Assembly: GCA_964544285.1 (NCBI GenBank)
Contig: CAZJAQ010000020.1
Location: forward strand, 1-22,689
DNA: 22,689 nt
Direction: 5' to 3'
DNA from: CAYGVX01 sp964544285
GTDB lineage: Archaea; Thermoproteota; Bathyarchaeia; Bathyarchaeales; SOJC01
A program made the translations under genes and the position numbers. Below are positions 1 through 8,225 of this stretch, piece by piece. The notes beneath the pieces are model-generated. The model did no database searches. It was not told the DNA's origin and worked only from the letters and a program-made list of their open reading frames with translations. Position 1 is the first letter of the stretch, and the number at the start of each line of letters is the position of its first letter.

Positions 1-13
1 AAAGGTGAGAATC

Positions 14-673
14 ATGGAAAGATGGTTTGCGAGAAGGCGAAAATCCAAGGTCCTAGAACTGGCAGACAGACAGATGATTCTAGCCACAGACACAGTTGCT
101 GACCTACAGAAAGCCGTAACCGCGGCTTCAAAAAACAGCCCAAAAGAAGCTGAAAGCCACATCGGACACCTGTCGAAGATCGAACACGAAATAGACGAAC
201 TGCGGAGAACAATTTTTGAGGAACTCACGAAAGACACGATGCCCCCTCAAGACAGAGAAGACATAATGCATCTTGTCAAAAGACTCGACGAAATGGCAGA
301 CCACGTTAAAGACGCTGCTAGAAGCCTTGACCTAATACTCAAAACGAAGATTAATGAGGTTTTCTGGGAACCCCTCGTTGACATAGCAACCAAACTGGTC
401 GAAATCACCAGAATCCTACGAAAATCAATCGAGGCGCTCGGGACTAACCCATCAGAAGCAAGGCGACTCGCGATAACGATAGACAAGATAGAAGGCGAAA
501 TCGACGAAAAATACCAACAGATAAAGGAACTCCTCCTTCAACATTCAAACAACATGAACGCGGCAACGGTGCTTTTCCTGCGAGAACTGGCAGAAGAAAT
601 GGAACACGTGGCCGACTCGTGCGATGACACAGCAGACTACGTAAGAATCCTCGCAGCAACGAGAGAATTCTAA
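14..673 (+). CDS. PhoU-like DUF47 family protein
   Basis: This 219-residue all-helical protein has the PhoU/DUF47 (TIGR00153-like) character. It has long amphipathic helices, an E/D-rich helix beginning near residue 53 (IEHEIDELRR) and a C-terminal helix AEEMEHVADSCDDTADYV. In PhoU-type proteins such acidic helices bind metal clusters, and the family usually modulates phosphate or related anion transport. I chose ATG 14 over the in-frame GTG 5 because GGTGA at 4-8 is an ideal Shine-Dalgarno site five bases before ATG 14. A two-domain ABC permease gene follows after 55 bases with no visible promoter between, so they are probably co-transcribed. DUF47 proteins more often sit beside Pit-type transporters, so a partnership with this ABC system is inferred. 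The family call is firm; the regulated substrate is unknown. Confidence 0.85.
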   Translation: MERWFARRRKSKVLELADRQMILATDTVADLQKAVTAASKNSPKEAESHIGHLSKIEHEIDELRRTIFEELTKDTMPPQDREDIMHLVKRLDEMADHVKDAARSLDLILKTKINEVFWEPLVDIATKLVEITRILRKSIEALGTNPSEARRLAITIDKIEGEIDEKYQQIKELLLQHSNNMNAATVLFLRELAEEMEHVADSCDDTADYVRILAATREF

Positions 674-728
674 GGCACGTCGCTGAACTGCAAACTCCTA
701 TGCAACCAAGAAAGAGAGAACGATAGAA

Positions 729-2378
729 TTGCCTAGACTCAAAGCCCTCGACAACTTTTCATCCCACAAAGCAATAAGGTATTTTGTTTACGTTAGTGCC
801 GTTCTTTTCTTTCTCGCTCTAATCCTAGTCCCACCCATCTTCGGAATAGGATTGCGATGGAACCTTGTCGGCGAAATTCTTGGAAACGAAGAATTGATGG
901 CGAGGGCGGCTAATGCCATCTGGGCATCCTTCGCCGTTGCCATCTTTGTCTCTGTGATCGACATAGTTGCAGGGGTACCAACAGCATGGTACATCGCAAG
1001 GGGAAAGTCCAGATGGCTAAGCATCATTGACACCCTTGCAGACATCCCTTTCGTAGTTCCCACCGTTGCACTGGGTTATTCTCTGCTTCTTTTTTGGGAT
1101 AGTTCTCAAGGGATTTCATCGCTCTTTGGGACTAGCCTCGTTTCTCCAGGCTGGCTTCTCGTGGTCCTTCTCCATTTTGTCTTTTCCTTCCCTGTGGTCG
1201 TAAGAGTCATGGTGGGGGCGCTTCTCGACTATCAACACATTTTTGAAGAAGCGGCAAGAACCCTCGGAGCCCCACCCTTCACTGTAGACAGAACTGTAAC
1301 CTTCCCCATCTTGAGACCGAGTTTAATCGGTGCCTTCGTGTTAGCCTTTGCTCGGTCCATAAGCGAGACAGGAGCAACCATCGTGGTGGCTGGAACGTTT
1401 GAGAACGGCGCCATCTTCGTAAAAAACATGAGAGACCTAAATCAGCAAGGAGCCTTGGTTTTCGTTAGCTTGATGCTGATATTAATCTCGTCTGCGATTT
1501 TTGGAGCCATACTCGTTCTCGGACCAAGGCTACATATACCCGTCAAGCGTGCTTGGCCCTCCTTCGAGAGAAGACTAAGCTCGAAGGGCATAGCTGCCAC
1601 TCGGGACACCCTAACACTGCTCGTTTTTTTCCTGTTAATCATAATCCCTTCACTTTTTGTGGCACTCCCCACGTTAAACGCCATAATGGACGGCACCCTA
1701 AACAACGCAGTTTCCAGCTTCGGAATCTGGCAAGACTACTTGTCGAGTTTAGGCTTGTCATACTTTGTAGGCGGCCTTGCGACTCTGATGAGCATCATAG
1801 CAGGGCTACCGATGGCTGTCTTAATCTCTCGAAAAAGATTAGGAAAGTCTGTTTCAGCCGTTTTGGACATCCTTATCAACATTCCAATCATCGTGCCTTC
1901 CACCGCTCTAGGGGCTTCTCTGTACATTTTTTGGACCAACTTCGCGTTCATGCCAGAAATAGTCCTTTTAATCCTAGCCCATCTTTCAATCACTTACTCG
2001 TACTTTGTGAGGTCTATGGCTGCTGCAATAGAGCGCACTGACATAGAGTTGGAGAACGCCGCCCGCATTCATGGGGCTAAACCTTTTACAGTGTTCCGAA
2101 CTATAGTCTTGCCCTTGACTAAGTATTCGCTGCTCGCTGGTGCCATCATGGTGTTAACCCGAAGCGTAAGCGAAACCGGCGCAACTATAGCCGTAGTTTC
2201 CAACCTTCAGACAGTACCAGTGCTGCTCGTTGGATGGGTAAACGAGTACCGAAACCACCCGTTAACGACGACGATTACGTCTTCAGACATCGGGCTGGGC
2301 TGCGGGATTCTCATCCTTCTTTCTTTCCTAGTTTTGCTTCTCCTTAAACTGGGGGTGGGGAGAAAAGCCGTGTACTAG
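729..2378 (+). CDS. Two-domain ABC transporter permease (FbpB/ThiP-type)
   Basis: This 549-residue membrane protein is a fusion of two BPD_transp_1 halves, each with about six hydrophobic segments. Each half has an EAA loop that contacts the ATPase: EEAARTLGAPPF near residue 172 and LENAARIHGAKPF near residue 439. Fused permeases of this size occur in ferric-iron (Fbp/Sfu), thiamine (ThiP) and 2-aminoethylphosphonate importers. The first half begins with a clear transmembrane helix near residues 19-40. The start is TTG 729, the only sensible start ahead of that helix, preceded only by a weak purine run (AGAGAGA). The ATPase gene follows after 18 bases. No periplasmic-type binding protein is visible inside the window, so the substrate cannot be named. 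The DUF47 neighbour hints at phosphate- or phosphonate-like anions, which is inference. Confidence 0.9.
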   Translation: MPRLKALDNFSSHKAIRYFVYVSAVLFFLALILVPPIFGIGLRWNLVGEILGNEELMARAANAIWASFAVAIFVSVIDIVAGVPTAWYIARGKSRWLSIIDTLADIPFVVPTVALGYSLLLFWDSSQGISSLFGTSLVSPGWLLVVLLHFVFSFPVVVRVMVGALLDYQHIFEEAARTLGAPPFTVDRTVTFPILRPSLIGAFVLAFARSISETGATIVVAGTFENGAIFVKNMRDLNQQGALVFVSLMLILISSAIFGAILVLGPRLHIPVKRAWPSFERRLSSKGIAATRDTLTLLVFFLLIIIPSLFVALPTLNAIMDGTLNNAVSSFGIWQDYLSSLGLSYFVGGLATLMSIIAGLPMAVLISRKRLGKSVSAVLDILINIPIIVPSTALGASLYIFWTNFAFMPEIVLLILAHLSITYSYFVRSMAAAIERTDIELENAARIHGAKPFTVFRTIVLPLTKYSLLAGAIMVLTRSVSETGATIAVVSNLQTVPVLLVGWVNEYRNHPLTTTITSSDIGLGCGILILLSFLVLLLLKLGVGRKAVY

Positions 2379-2396
2379 TGTGGATGGTGGACGCTG

Positions 2397-3506
2397 ATGC
2401 CGAGAATAGTGTTGAAGGGTGTGACAAAACGTTTTGGGAAGAAGATTGTGGCAGTTGACGACGTTAGCTTAGAAATCTACGATAAAGAATACTTTTCTCT
2501 CATAGGTCCCAGTGGTTGTGGGAAAACAACACTGCTGAGAATGATTGCTGGCTTAATTCAGCCAGACAAAGGAGAAATATACATAGACGATGCTTTGGTC
2601 AACGATGTTCCTCCAGAAGACCGGGGAATGGGGTTTGTTTTTCAAACCTACGCTTTGTTTCCACACATGAACGTCTTTGATAACGCAACCTATGGACCTA
2701 GAGTGAAAGCTTGGGATGAAAAAAGAGCTGCAACCCTTGCCCGTGAAACGTTAGAAATGGTGAAACTCCATAAGCGGTTCGATGCGTATCCAAACGAGCT
2801 AAGCGGCGGCATGATGCAACGAGTCGCAGTTGCAAGAGCTTTGGCTGCTGGCTCCAAGATACTGCTTTTAGACGAGCCCCTTGGAGCTTTGGACGCGAAG
2901 ATTCGTAACGAACTCAGATACGATATAAGACGACTCGTAAAAGACTTGGAATTAACAGCTATTCACGTAACTCACGACCAAGCTGAAGCGATGGCTATTT
3001 CTGACAGAATCGCAGTTATGCGAAAAGGTCGGATACTTCAGGTAGGAACACCCTACGATTTGTACATGAACCCTCAACAGATCTTCGTGGCTAACTTCAT
3101 CGGAGAATCCAATTTCCTCGAAGGACGCGTAATAGGAGTAGAAGACGACACGACCACGGTAAGGTTACGCGGTGACTTGAAAGTCAAAGCCAAAAAGAAT
3201 GAGATGTCTCAGATGGACGAGAAAGTGGTCTTGGCGATCAGACCCGAAGCTTTCGAGATGGCAAAGGGACGGAAGAAACTACTCAACGGGTTAGGCGGAG
3301 TGATAGAAAAAGTTCGATTTGAAGGAACCGACATTCGCTATGAAATTCGCTTAGCTAACGATGAACACGTCATCGTCGTGAGGCCAAGTCTGGGTGCAGA
3401 ATGGTTTAAAGAAGCTGACGAGGTGACCGTTGGGTTTTCGCCTGAGAAAAGCCACATGTTCCTGTATCCCCCGAAGGGTCTGATAGCTGAGCTTGAGTTG
3501 GAATAA
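2397..3506 (+). CDS. ABC transporter ATP-binding protein with TOBE domain
   Basis: This 369-residue ATPase energises the preceding permease. The visible motifs, in order, are Walker A GPSGCGKTT (about residues 37-45), a Q-loop in FVFQTYALFPHM, the signature LSGGMMQR near residue 135, Walker B ILLLDEPLGALD near residue 155, and the switch histidine in IHVTHDQAEA. The C-terminal ~130 residues form the regulatory TOBE-type domain found in the MalK/FbpC/PotA group (IGESNFLEGRV onward). The signature has MM where QQ is usual, which is tolerated in the family. ATG 2397 has GGTGG at 2386-2390, six bases upstream. It lies 18 bases after the permease stop, so the two are in one operon. Iron, thiamine or phosphonate import are all possible; sequence alone does not separate them. 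Confidence 0.92.
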   Translation: MPRIVLKGVTKRFGKKIVAVDDVSLEIYDKEYFSLIGPSGCGKTTLLRMIAGLIQPDKGEIYIDDALVNDVPPEDRGMGFVFQTYALFPHMNVFDNATYGPRVKAWDEKRAATLARETLEMVKLHKRFDAYPNELSGGMMQRVAVARALAAGSKILLLDEPLGALDAKIRNELRYDIRRLVKDLELTAIHVTHDQAEAMAISDRIAVMRKGRILQVGTPYDLYMNPQQIFVANFIGESNFLEGRVIGVEDDTTTVRLRGDLKVKAKKNEMSQMDEKVVLAIRPEAFEMAKGRKKLLNGLGGVIEKVRFEGTDIRYEIRLANDEHVIVVRPSLGAEWFKEADEVTVGFSPEKSHMFLYPPKGLIAELELE

Positions 3507-3544
3507 GCTAAAAAATGCAGAAACCAGAGGCTTGTCTCTAAAAA

Positions 3545-3775
3545 TCATTCATATCTTTTTAGGTACAATGGTTTGCTGGCTTCCTGTATCCGCTCTTCCA
3601 GAGTCATGTCCTTAAGACTAATCTTTATCGCCAGCTTCTCCAAGTCTGGAGGACTCTCTTCACCTTTAAGGTCTTTATCGATCTCTGCAAACACTTGCGA
3701 GCTCGTTTTCTTCCCTCTCAACCGAGTTCCCTCTAGTGCATAAAACAGTCTCTGACAGAATTTCGTGCCCTGCAA
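3545..3775 (-). CDS. Small hypothetical protein (doubtful)
   Basis: This is an open frame of 76 codons lying downstream of, and on the same strand as, the winged-helix gene. The second half is charged and looks protein-like (DLEKLAIKISLKDMTLEERI, ending LYLKRYE). The only available starts are TTG 3775 and further internal TTG/GTG codons. None has a Shine-Dalgarno sequence, and no strong TATA box precedes it. The frame is open a few codons further upstream to a stop at 3797-3799. I do not recognise the family. It could be a genuine small gene, or the 3' end of a decayed gene whose start has been lost. It converges with the ABC ATPase gene, leaving 38 bases between the stop codons. Confidence 0.4.
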   Translation of the reverse strand: MQGTKFCQRLFYALEGTRLRGKKTSSQVFAEIDKDLKGEESPPDLEKLAIKISLKDMTLEERIQEASKPLYLKRYE

Positions 3776-3829
3776 GTGTAAAATACTTTGTGCGTCTTAA
3801 ACAAGACTAACCACGTTTCTGACGAGGTG

Positions 3830-4168
3830 TTAGCTTTCTTCTTCAGGTTGACTCGAATGTCTTGAAATCAACGGTTCAACTTCGCCCGCTTCCTCTACTA
3901 CGGGGAGAATCTTCTTCAATTTCTGGAAGTACTTCTGTGCCTGCAGCGTCTTGAACACAGCCAAGCCTCTCTCGGTAATGGCGAAGACGGCTCTGTTTTT
4001 GTTTGAGACTCTTTCCTCGACAAGTTTATGCATGACTAGGAAATCTAAATATTGCTTCAGCATTCGGCACTCGATGTTGGTTTTGTATGAAATTTTCTCG
4101 AGCTTCAAGGGTTGAGGAACAAGGGCTTCGAGAATGCCCAAGTATTTTTCCAGTCTTGAACGAGGCAT
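3830..4168 (-). CDS. Winged-helix DNA-binding protein (HTH_45 / Sso10a-like)
   Basis: This 112-residue protein has a winged-helix fold: helix LEKYLGILEALV, a helix-turn-helix through KLEKISYKTNIECRMLKQYLDFLVMHKLVEER, and a wing (NKNRAVFAITERGLAVFKTL). A long C-terminal helix and an acidic tail follow. This layout matches the archaeal PF14947/Sso10a-like group, small dimeric DNA-binding proteins that act as chromatin or local regulators. I chose ATG 4168 over the in-frame GTG 4186. It has GGAGA about eight bases upstream, and the TATA-like box near 4206-4213 would place the transcription start at about the GTG itself. The gene is monocistronic or paired with the doubtful small gene at 3545-3775. 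No target is suggested by context. Confidence 0.8.
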   Translation of the reverse strand: MPRSRLEKYLGILEALVPQPLKLEKISYKTNIECRMLKQYLDFLVMHKLVEERVSNKNRAVFAITERGLAVFKTLQAQKYFQKLKKILPVVEEAGEVEPLISRHSSQPEEES

Positions 4169-4205
4169 AGGGTTATCTCTCCACACTTTTGGATTAGCTA
4201 CTGCG

Positions 4206-4213
4206 CATAAATC
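4206..4213 (-). promoter_or_regulatory. TATA-like box for the winged-helix gene
   Basis: On the minus strand the sequence reads GGATTTATGC here. Its centre is about 42 bases before ATG 4168, so a transcript would start near 4184 and carry a leader of about 16 bases containing GGAGA. The match is imperfect and no transcript data are available. Confidence 0.4.
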
Positions 4214-4299
4214 CTTTAGGAAATCGAAGTAACTATTCTGAATTCATATTCCTCGTGAGCTTCATGCTCGTTTTTTCAGAATTGCAGAGTAAATGTAGG

Positions 4300-6048
4300 T
4301 CAACGATGACAATAATAAGCCGTAACTAAACCTTCCCCGTTGCTGTCGATTCTTACGAAGCCGAATCGTTCAAACTGCACGATAGCATCCACTTCTAGGT
4401 TTTTGCAGCCTTCTTCTGCTAGACCATCGACCTCAGACGCGTCGGGCATCATCACATGACACTTCACGTTGGAATTTTCTGGAAGCCAGTGAATCAACGG
4501 TGCTTTAACTTTCTTGGCTTCTTTGTACTCTTGGCTGTGAAACGATGCCTTGACAGCGTCCTTAGTTATGCCTTCTATTTTTATGTTGAAGAGTTCCATA
4601 AACCGAGTTACCTGTCCTTTTTTCATCTTTTCAACGTCTTTACTTGCAACCCAGAAGTTTGAAACGCCGTCTTTCGGTTTTATTTGAAATGTTCGAAAGC
4701 CTCTGTCAGCGTGGTCAGGATGAAGTGGAATTTCTGTTATGAAGGGTTTAGGAATATCTTTTACGATTATTTTTTTGGGGTCGGGCACGAAGAAGTAGCG
4801 GCTCGCCTTCGGCTCGATTATCCGTCGATTGTGGGCGTACAGGTTCTCCCAGCTTAGAGTCACGTCTTGCGTTTTAGGTCCCACGTCGAATATCAACTGT
4901 CTAATCGCCTCGGCTTGTATGCCCCTCCGTCTAAGCGCCGCGAACGTCGCCAATCTAGGGTCGTCCCAGCCCTCATAGATTCCATCGCGCATTCCCTGCA
5001 CAATTTTCGACTTGCTCAGAGACGCTCCTGTGATTTTCATGCGCCCGTAATGGATGGCTTCTGGATACTTCCAGCCGAAGTGACGGTACATAAACTCCTG
5101 CCGAGTCTGATTAGTCAAATGCTCTTTCCCCCGTATAATATGAGTTATGCCCATCAAGTGGTCGTCGACGCCGCACGCGAGGTTGTACAGTGGCCAGACG
5201 CGGTATTTGCTGCCTACTCGTGGATGCGGATAAGCTACAGTGTCGATTATACGCAGCGCCGGCCAGTCCCGAACTGCCGGGTTGGGATGCTTAAGGTCTG
5301 TCTTGACACGTACCACGGCTTCCCCTTCTTCGTAGCCACCGTCGAGCATTTTCCGCCAACGTTTCATCTGTTCGTCAGGCGGTAGGTTGCGACACGGGCA
5401 CGGCTTGTTGGCTAGAATGAGCGCCCTGAAGTCTTCAGGTTTGCAGGTACACACGTAAGCGTTGCCTTCTCTGAGCAGCCGTTCTGCGTGCTCGTAGTAA
5501 ATGGGCAACCGGTCGCTCTGAATAAAATATTCATCAGGCTCGCAGCGTAACCATTCCAAGTCTTCCTTTATAGAGTCGTAGAACGGGAGTTGAGGCTTTT
5601 TCAGTTTAGGGTCGGTGTCTTCGAAGCGCACAAGAAACTTGCCTCCGTACATCCTTGCATACTCGTGGCAGAGAAAAATGGCTCTTGCAGAGCCGAGATG
5701 GATGGGTGCATCGGGGTTGGGTGAAAAACGCGTCACAATTACTTCATACCTGTCCATGTTGGGTAACGGTGGAAGCTTCTTCTCCTCTTCCACCTTCTCT
5801 CTCACAAGCGTTTCAGGCCAATTCTTTTCCACGATTATTTTCTGATCTTCATAACTCAGGCTGTTAACCTCTTTTACAATCTGTGCCACGAGGGGTGCTA
5901 TCTCTTTGACTTCTGCTTTCAGATGTGGCAACTCTGCCAAGATTTTGCCGATGACTGGCCCTTGCTGCGCCTTTCCTTCGTGGCTCACAGCGTTTAGTAG
6001 CGCGATTTTCTTTATTCTTTCTTCGAGTTCGATGTTTGGCAAGAGCAT
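4300..6048 (-). CDS. gltX: Glutamate-tRNA ligase (archaeal type)
   Basis: This class Ib aminoacyl-tRNA synthetase charges tRNA-Glu. In most archaea it is the non-discriminating form that also supplies Glu-tRNA-Gln for amidation. The 582 residues include an archaeal N-terminal helical extension (about residues 1-97) and the HIGH-type motif PIHLGSARA (HLGS at 117-120). Zinc-site cysteines CTC and CPC lie around residues 199-220, and the KMSKS-type motif is SLSKSK near residue 343. The C-terminus is a GlnRS-like beta-barrel anticodon domain, as in archaeal enzymes, instead of the bacterial helical cage. ATG 6048 lies six bases after the prenyl synthase stop, so it is the last gene of the isoprenoid operon. 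An idsA-gltX adjacency also occurs in euryarchaea. Confidence 0.95.
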   Translation of the reverse strand: MLLPNIELEERIKKIALLNAVSHEGKAQQGPVIGKILAELPHLKAEVKEIAPLVAQIVKEVNSLSYEDQKIIVEKNWPETLVREKVEEEKKLPPLPNMDRYEVIVTRFSPNPDAPIHLGSARAIFLCHEYARMYGGKFLVRFEDTDPKLKKPQLPFYDSIKEDLEWLRCEPDEYFIQSDRLPIYYEHAERLLREGNAYVCTCKPEDFRALILANKPCPCRNLPPDEQMKRWRKMLDGGYEEGEAVVRVKTDLKHPNPAVRDWPALRIIDTVAYPHPRVGSKYRVWPLYNLACGVDDHLMGITHIIRGKEHLTNQTRQEFMYRHFGWKYPEAIHYGRMKITGASLSKSKIVQGMRDGIYEGWDDPRLATFAALRRRGIQAEAIRQLIFDVGPKTQDVTLSWENLYAHNRRIIEPKASRYFFVPDPKKIIVKDIPKPFITEIPLHPDHADRGFRTFQIKPKDGVSNFWVASKDVEKMKKGQVTRFMELFNIKIEGITKDAVKASFHSQEYKEAKKVKAPLIHWLPENSNVKCHVMMPDASEVDGLAEEGCKNLEVDAIVQFERFGFVRIDSNGEGLVTAYYCHR

Positions 6049-6054
6049 AGTTCC

Positions 6055-7125
6055 TCAGATTTTTCTTTCAACCAAGTAATGAGCGAAGGCTCTTAACTTC
6101 TCCTTTGCAGCCGAAGGAGACAGCAGCTTATCAACGTCGCTCCAGCTTTCTCTCACGATTTTGCGTGCGTACTCTTTCGCGTATTCAATGGCGTTGTACT
6201 TCTCCATGATAGCTATGGCTTCGTCTCGGAGTTTCTGCTCGTTTGTATGGATGCTCAGAATCTCTTGAAGCCTCTTTCTGTCCGTATGCCCTGCCTTCTT
6301 CAACGTGTGAATGACCATCAGCGTCCGTTTGCCCTCGGAAATGTCCATTCCTCGCGCGCCTTTCTTCTTAGTGAATTCCTCTCCTGTCAGGTCTAACACG
6401 TCGTCTTGTATCTGAAAAGCCACGCCCACGGCTTCAGCGAAGCGTCCCAGTTTTTCCGTAAACTCATCTTCGGCTTCTGACAAGACCGCGGCGAGCTTTG
6501 CGGCGATGCGGGCTAGGGTTCCTGTCTTGTAGGCGCACATCTGCAGGTAGTCCTGTTCGCTTATCTTGTCGGCATCTGCGAGTCCTCTGTGCCATGCGAT
6601 GTCCATGGCTTGCCCGAGGCTGAGGTTAATCATCTCTTGCACATAAACCGCATATACCTTGCTCAGTGTGGTTGCGGGTATCTTATCTCGATTTTTGACA
6701 AGCGGCAACAATGGAAGGTAGTACATGGCGTTGCCTGCGTTTATGGCGATATCCAAGCCGAACAGCTTGTAAGTGCAAGGTTTGTCCCTACGCAGCTCTG
6801 ACTGGTCTTCTATGTCGTCTATCATCAACGTTCCATTGTGAATGACTTCGGGGATTATGGCGTATTCTAAGAAGTCTTTCGGGTTTCTGCCCAGCGCCTC
6901 GCAGATTAGGAGGAATAGGCTTGGTCTCCACCGTTTGCCCCCACGGTCGAGGAACTCCCAGATGGGCTCGGCGAGTGCTCGGTTTAGAGCCTCGAGGTTG
7001 TACGCGTATCTCGGCGGGCTGAGTCTAAAGACAACTGTGTCTTTCTCAAACTCTCGTGGAATATACTTCTCAATCATCTCGTCGATGATGGCAACTTGTT
7101 TTTCTAAGAACTTCTCAATCTCCAT
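6055..7125 (-). CDS. idsA: Polyprenyl / geranylgeranyl diphosphate synthase
   Basis: This trans-isoprenyl diphosphate synthase condenses IPP with DMAPP and longer allylic substrates to make the C20 (possibly longer) chains of archaeal membrane lipids. The 356 residues carry both aspartate-rich motifs: DDIED in LMIDDIEDQSELRR and DDVLD in FQIQDDVLDLTGEE. GGKRWRP is the conserved GGKR-RP substrate-binding motif. The residues ahead of the first motif (HNGTLM) resemble type III/eukaryote-like enzymes more than classic archaeal FGPP synthases, so product length is uncertain. I chose ATG 7125, two bases after the isomerase stop and just after AGGCGG, over an in-frame upstream start at 7176 that would overlap the isomerase gene by 49 bases. 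Confidence 0.93.
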   Translation of the reverse strand: MEIEKFLEKQVAIIDEMIEKYIPREFEKDTVVFRLSPPRYAYNLEALNRALAEPIWEFLDRGGKRWRPSLFLLICEALGRNPKDFLEYAIIPEVIHNGTLMIDDIEDQSELRRDKPCTYKLFGLDIAINAGNAMYYLPLLPLVKNRDKIPATTLSKVYAVYVQEMINLSLGQAMDIAWHRGLADADKISEQDYLQMCAYKTGTLARIAAKLAAVLSEAEDEFTEKLGRFAEAVGVAFQIQDDVLDLTGEEFTKKKGARGMDISEGKRTLMVIHTLKKAGHTDRKRLQEILSIHTNEQKLRDEAIAIMEKYNAIEYAKEYARKIVRESWSDVDKLLSPSAAKEKLRAFAHYLVERKI

Positions 7126-7127
7126 GG

Positions 7128-8219
7128 CTACCGCCTTGCATACATTTCTGGCTTGAAACCTCTTTTTTCTAACCATTCAGCCGTCTTTCCCAACAACACC
7201 AAAGGAGCTTTCCTTAACTGGCTAACAGATTCCTCGCCCACAAGGAACATGGTGTTTCTCAGCTCTTCGATGAAGAAGTTCAAGGTCTTCTTCACTTCCA
7301 TCGTGCCCCTCGTGGCGGGACGCAAAATAGGAGTAGACATGCTGGCTAGACTTGCCCCCAACGCTAACGACTTCGCAGCGTCTATGCCACTTCGCACTCC
7401 ACCCGAAGCTATGACGGTAAGCTTTGTGGACTGACAGACTTCGACTAAGCTTGCCACAGTGGGTATGCCCCAATCCCAAAAACTCTCCCCCAACTGTTGC
7501 TGAAACACTTTTTTTGCGGCTTCTGCTCGATGATACTCCACCGCCGCCCAGCTAGTCCCACCAGCACCAGCGACATCAATCCCCCCCACGCCTATCCCTT
7601 CCAGTTTCTTCGCAACCTCAGCAGACATGCCCGCACCCGTCTCCTTCACGATCACGGGTACTTGCAGCTTCTCCGCAATCTCTTCTATTCTTTGAAGAAC
7701 CCCAGCGTAATGTGCTTCGCCTTCGGGTTGAACAGCCTCTTGCAACGGGTTCAAATGGATTGCCAATGCGTCAGCTTCAATCATCCTAACAGCCTTTTCA
7801 GCCTCTTTCACACCGTATCCTCGTACAAGCTGCGGTGCTCCGATGTTGGCAATCAGAAAAGCTCTAGGAGCCTTCTTTCTAACGATTTTATACGTCGATT
7901 CGAGTTTAGGCTCTTCTATCGCTGCTCTTTGGCTTCCCACACCCATTCCCAAGCCAAGCTCTTCAACCGCTTCGGCGATGTGTGCGTTAATTTTCGCGGC
8001 TTCCGCAGTCCCGCCCGTCATGGCGCCTACAAAAATCGGAGCAGAAAACTCGTGATTAAAAACTCTGGTGCGGAGACGGATTTTGTCGCGGTCGACTTCA
8101 GGCAATGCTTGATGCACGAAATAGACGTCTTCAAAGCCCGCAGTAATCTTAGCCCGCACATCTTTTTCCAAGGAGACGCGTATATGTTCAGCTTTCCTGT
8201 TCTCAGTTTGACTGGGCAA
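7128..8219 (-). CDS. fni: Isopentenyl-diphosphate delta-isomerase, type II (FMN-dependent)
   Basis: This enzyme interconverts IPP and DMAPP, the step that supplies the allylic starter for prenyl chain synthesis. The 363-residue protein is a TIM-barrel flavoenzyme of the FMN/IDI-2 family. The N-terminal RKAEHIRVSLEKDV is the family's substrate-binding segment. It is followed by PIFVGAMTGGT, VGSQRAAIE, HLNPLQEAVQPEG, the metal and phosphate loops, VKETGAGMS, GGIDVAGAGGTSWAAVE and the FMN phosphate site ASGGVRSGIDAAKSLALGA. It starts at TTG 8219, six bases after the isopentenyl phosphate kinase stop, with GAGTGA about six bases upstream. It lies between the kinase and the prenyl synthase it feeds. 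Confidence 0.95.
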   Translation of the reverse strand: MPSQTENRKAEHIRVSLEKDVRAKITAGFEDVYFVHQALPEVDRDKIRLRTRVFNHEFSAPIFVGAMTGGTAEAAKINAHIAEAVEELGLGMGVGSQRAAIEEPKLESTYKIVRKKAPRAFLIANIGAPQLVRGYGVKEAEKAVRMIEADALAIHLNPLQEAVQPEGEAHYAGVLQRIEEIAEKLQVPVIVKETGAGMSAEVAKKLEGIGVGGIDVAGAGGTSWAAVEYHRAEAAKKVFQQQLGESFWDWGIPTVASLVEVCQSTKLTVIASGGVRSGIDAAKSLALGASLASMSTPILRPATRGTMEVKKTLNFFIEELRNTMFLVGEESVSQLRKAPLVLLGKTAEWLEKRGFKPEMYARR

Positions 8220-8225
8220 TATAAT

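Noticed and set aside
4257..4276. Small hairpin GAGC-TTCAT-GCTC followed by six T on the plus strand, resembling an intrinsic terminator
   Set aside because: The stem is only four pairs and no plus-strand gene ends nearby; the flanking genes are on the minus strand.
4867..5385. 172-codon plus-strand frame inside the Glu-tRNA ligase gene
   Set aside because: It is an antisense shadow of conserved synthetase sequence with no independent support.
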